From Methanoregula sp. (lineage in GTDB: Archaea; Halobacteriota; Methanomicrobia; Methanomicrobiales; Methanospirillaceae), in assembly GCA_003157895.1 (NCBI GenBank), contig PMKW01000140.1:1-14887 (forward strand): a stretch of 14,887 nucleotides of DNA. Reading direction: 5' to 3'. This document shows, piece by piece, positions 13,143 through 14,887 of the stretch. Position numbers and translations under genes: made by a program. The stretch's first letter is position 1. Each line of letters begins with the position of its first letter. The notes beneath the pieces are model-generated. The model was not told the DNA's origin. It made no database searches and worked only from the letters and a program-made list of their open reading frames with translations.

Positions 13143-14399
13143 ATGACAAAGAAAGGCGATATGCTCTATGCATGGACCAACGACGCGGATATCCAGAAGA
13201 AGGCAGAACTCGGTGGTGCCGTCACCTCGATCTGGAAATATGCCCTAGAGTCCAAAGCTGTCGATGCAGTCCTCGTCATCTCCAAGGGCAAGGATCTCTA
13301 CGATGCAAAGCCGACCCTTGTCAAGAACGCAGCCGAACTCGCAAATACTGCCGGGTCTCTCCACTGCGGTACCCTGCTCCTGCCCAAATTGATTAAGAAA
13401 TATTTTGATGGTGCCGCGAACATGAAGATCGGTGTCACGGTCAAGGGCTGCGATGCCATGGCGTTCTACGAACTGGCCAAGCGCAAACAGATCAACCTTG
13501 ACAATATCGTCATGATCGGGGTCAACTGCGGAGGGTCGGTCAGCCCGGTCCTTGCCCGGAAGATGATCGCCGACAAGTACGGCGTCGACCCGGACAAAGT
13601 CCATAAGGAAGAGATCGACAAAGGCCAGTTCATCATTGAGTACGAGGGAGGCCACAAGGGTATCTCTGTCGACGAGCTCGAAGAGGCCGGCTACGGCAGG
13701 CGCAGCAACTGCCGCCGCTGCAAGATGAAAGTCCCCCGGCAGGCAGACCTTGCCTGCGGGAACTGGGGAGTTATCGGCCCCCGTGCCGGCAAGGCAACCT
13801 TTGTCGAGGTCTGTTCCGAGAAAGGAGCAAACCTACTGGACGGTGCTGTCAAGAAGGGCATCCTTGCAACCGAACCCGCAAACCCCAAGGGCCTCGAGAT
13901 CCGTGGCAAGGTCGAGGGTGCGATGATGAAGCTTGGCGACAAGTGGCGCAAGCACGACTTCGAGTCGCTTGGCGAGGGTAAGGACCGGCTCAAGAAGATA
14001 ATGGCCGAGACTTCCCGGTGCATCAAGTGCTACTCCTGCATATCAGCCTGCCCCATCTGCTACTGCGTGGACTGCACGACCAAGAACCCGGCGTATGTAA
14101 CTCCCGGCGAGGTCCCGCCAAACTTCATGTTCCACCTTATTCGCTTCGCCCATATCGCGGACTCCTGCGTTAACTGCGGCCAGTGCCAGGAACTCTGCCC
14201 GGCAGAGATCCCGAACGCCATGTTTATGCACGCCCAGCAGGTCGAGCTCGAAAAGATGTTCGGCCATGTCCCTGGTCTCGACATGGAACTTCCGCTCATG
14301 GCATTTGTGGAGGAGAAGGTCGAGCGTGCCCGGCTCCATAATACCGGCAGCGACATGATCTACGAGAACGTGTTCACTCCTCTGCCCAAAGGGCACTGA
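13143..14399 (+). CDS. fdhB: Formate dehydrogenase beta subunit (F420- and FAD-binding, two 4Fe-4S clusters)
   Basis: Electron-transfer subunit of 418 residues. The first two thirds match the FrhB/FdhB family that binds FAD and coenzyme F420: GGAVTSIWKYALES, the segment VKGCDAMAFYELAK, GVNCGGSVSPVLARK, and a Cys-rich site CRRCKMKVPRQADLACGNWG. The C-terminal ferredoxin-like domain has Cys293, 296, 299, 303 (CIKCYSCISACP) and Cys342, 345, 348, 352 (CVNCGQCQELCP) for two 4Fe-4S clusters. A ribosome binding site GGAGGGA overlaps the end of fdhA, and a single base separates the two genes, so they are co-translated. Electrons from FdhA would be passed to F420 or to a heterodisulfide reductase partner. 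Confidence 0.93.
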   Translation: MTKKGDMLYAWTNDADIQKKAELGGAVTSIWKYALESKAVDAVLVISKGKDLYDAKPTLVKNAAELANTAGSLHCGTLLLPKLIKKYFDGAANMKIGVTVKGCDAMAFYELAKRKQINLDNIVMIGVNCGGSVSPVLARKMIADKYGVDPDKVHKEEIDKGQFIIEYEGGHKGISVDELEEAGYGRRSNCRRCKMKVPRQADLACGNWGVIGPRAGKATFVEVCSEKGANLLDGAVKKGILATEPANPKGLEIRGKVEGAMMKLGDKWRKHDFESLGEGKDRLKKIMAETSRCIKCYSCISACPICYCVDCTTKNPAYVTPGEVPPNFMFHLIRFAHIADSCVNCGQCQELCPAEIPNAMFMHAQQVELEKMFGHVPGLDMELPLMAFVEEKVERARLHNTGSDMIYENVFTPLPKGH

Positions 14400-14406
14400 T
14401 ATCTCC

Positions 14407-14414
14407 TTTTTTTT
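14407..14414 (+). terminator. T8 tract after fdhB
   Basis: Eight Ts begin eight bases after the fdhB TGA, and a further T5 lies at 14422-14426. This probably ends the fdhAB transcript before the second fdhA promoter. Confidence 0.5.
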
Positions 14415-14594
14415 ACCGGTATTTTTAAAAACCCGATTTATTTGTGGTGCAGAATGCATCTCCGTTCTCATTGAAAAAAATTGATACATCGCTTTCGGTT
14501 TCATGAGAAATTCGTACGTGACCGGCATGTACCAATTTTTACCGGGATTCTATGAGTTCAGTAATTATCCAACATTTTTACACCGTATGCCCAC

Positions 14595-14613
14595 CAATAA
14601 TCATCAATTATTG
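14595..14613. promoter_or_regulatory. Inverted repeat CAATAAT-N5-ATTATTG upstream of second fdhA
   Basis: Perfect 7-base arms, CAATAAT (14595-14601) and ATTATTG (14607-14613), end 17 bases before a TATA-like TTATATG at 14631. The position suits an operator or activator site. The nonamer TAATCATCA inside it also occurs at 11207-11215 in the control region of the first fdhA. Confidence 0.4.
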
Positions 14614-14630
14614 TATGTTTTTCAGAATCC

Positions 14631-14637
14631 TTATATG
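14631..14637 (+). promoter_or_regulatory. TATA-like element of second fdhA
   Basis: TTATATG in an A/T-rich context, about 110 bases before the ATG at 14745. Together with the T-tracts after fdhB, it suggests that the second fdhA has its own promoter and an untranslated leader of about 85 bases. Confidence 0.4.
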
Positions 14638-14744
14638 CCGGTTTCTCCCAGATACTGTTTGCACAAATTCAATTAACAAAGTCATGTTGTAAATCTATCC
14701 GTTATGGTGTGTATGACAGTGTGCATGAAGTTGGTGTGAATAGC

Positions 14745-14887
14745 ATGAGTGACGAAAATTTACAGCTGAAGTATACAGCAACGACCTGTCCCTACTGCGG
14801 GGTTGGCTGCGGCCTTAACCTCGTATCCCAGGGCAACATGCTCGTTGGTGTTGAACCGTACAAGCGGTCCCCGATCAACGAGGGCAA
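14745..14887 (+). CDS. fdhA: Second formate dehydrogenase alpha subunit, N-terminal fragment (cut by window edge)
   Basis: The frame from ATG 14745 reads [20 protein letters not shown] followed by GCGLNLV and [10 protein letters not shown], then leaves the window. The CPYCGVGCG site and the following strand are the standard 4Fe-4S start of FdhA. The sequence is clearly different from the first fdhA (for example [13 protein letters not shown] against GTGCGINLVVKDG), so it is a paralogue, not a recent copy. The active site lies outside the window. GTG codons just upstream in frame (14736, 14721) are possible starts. Confidence 0.85.
   Translation, partial: MSDENLQLKYTATTCPYCGVGCGLNLVSQGNMLVGVEPYKRSPINEG

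Noticed and set aside
1..14887. CRISPR array, tRNA or rRNA genes
   Set aside because: I saw no regularly spaced direct repeats and no cloverleaf or rRNA-like segments anywhere in the window.

Overview
The window looks like a piece of a methanogenic archaeon, most probably a Methanomicrobiales (Methanoregula/Methanosphaerula-like) chromosome. Support: F420-type formate dehydrogenase genes (fdhA-fdhB, then a second fdhA), a formylmethanofuran-dehydrogenase E-like protein, archaeal TATA-type promoters, a 7TM histidine kinase of a style common in that order, and T-tract rather than long-hairpin terminators. The assignment rests on recognition of protein families, not on a database search.

Layout. 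1-68 (minus): first 22 codons of a tungsten-type aldehyde:ferredoxin oxidoreductase. 331-2040 (minus): membrane sensor histidine kinase. 2041-2590: non-coding, with G-rich repeats and the decayed C-terminus of a restriction-modification protein. 2591-4419 (minus): tungstate/molybdate ABC transporter ATPase (tupC, non-canonical start) and permease (tupB). 4611-5732 (plus): MOT1-family molybdate/sulfate permease, divergent from tupBC. 5839-6894 (minus): lipoprotein substrate-binding protein tupA, separated from tupBC by the MOT1 gene. 7054-7709 (minus): a winged-helix-like protein and a 67-residue conserved protein. 7842-8651 (plus): a protein that closely resembles the molybdenum storage protein subunits MosA/MosB, followed by a short relic of a second copy. 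9198-9620 (plus): unknown protein. 9752-10414 (minus): FmdE-like protein. 10532-11110 (minus): zinc-ribbon, transposase-like protein. 11285-14399 (plus): fdhA-fdhB. 14745-end (plus): start of a second fdhA.

How it fits together. The window reads as a molybdenum/tungsten island. Two unrelated uptake systems (TupABC and MOT1) would bring in the oxyanion, a Mos-like protein would store it, a small winged-helix protein next to palindromic sites could regulate it, and the flanking genes (AOR, two FdhA paralogues, an FmdE-domain protein) use or are associated with Mo/W-pterin enzymes. The points most worth a second look are: the storage-protein homologue in a methanogen with a relic of a partner gene; an FdhA whose active-site Cys is followed by Asn instead of the usual His; a tupC with no ATG/GTG/TTG start; and possible regulatory hairpins and palindromes at the fdhA, tup and mos promoters.
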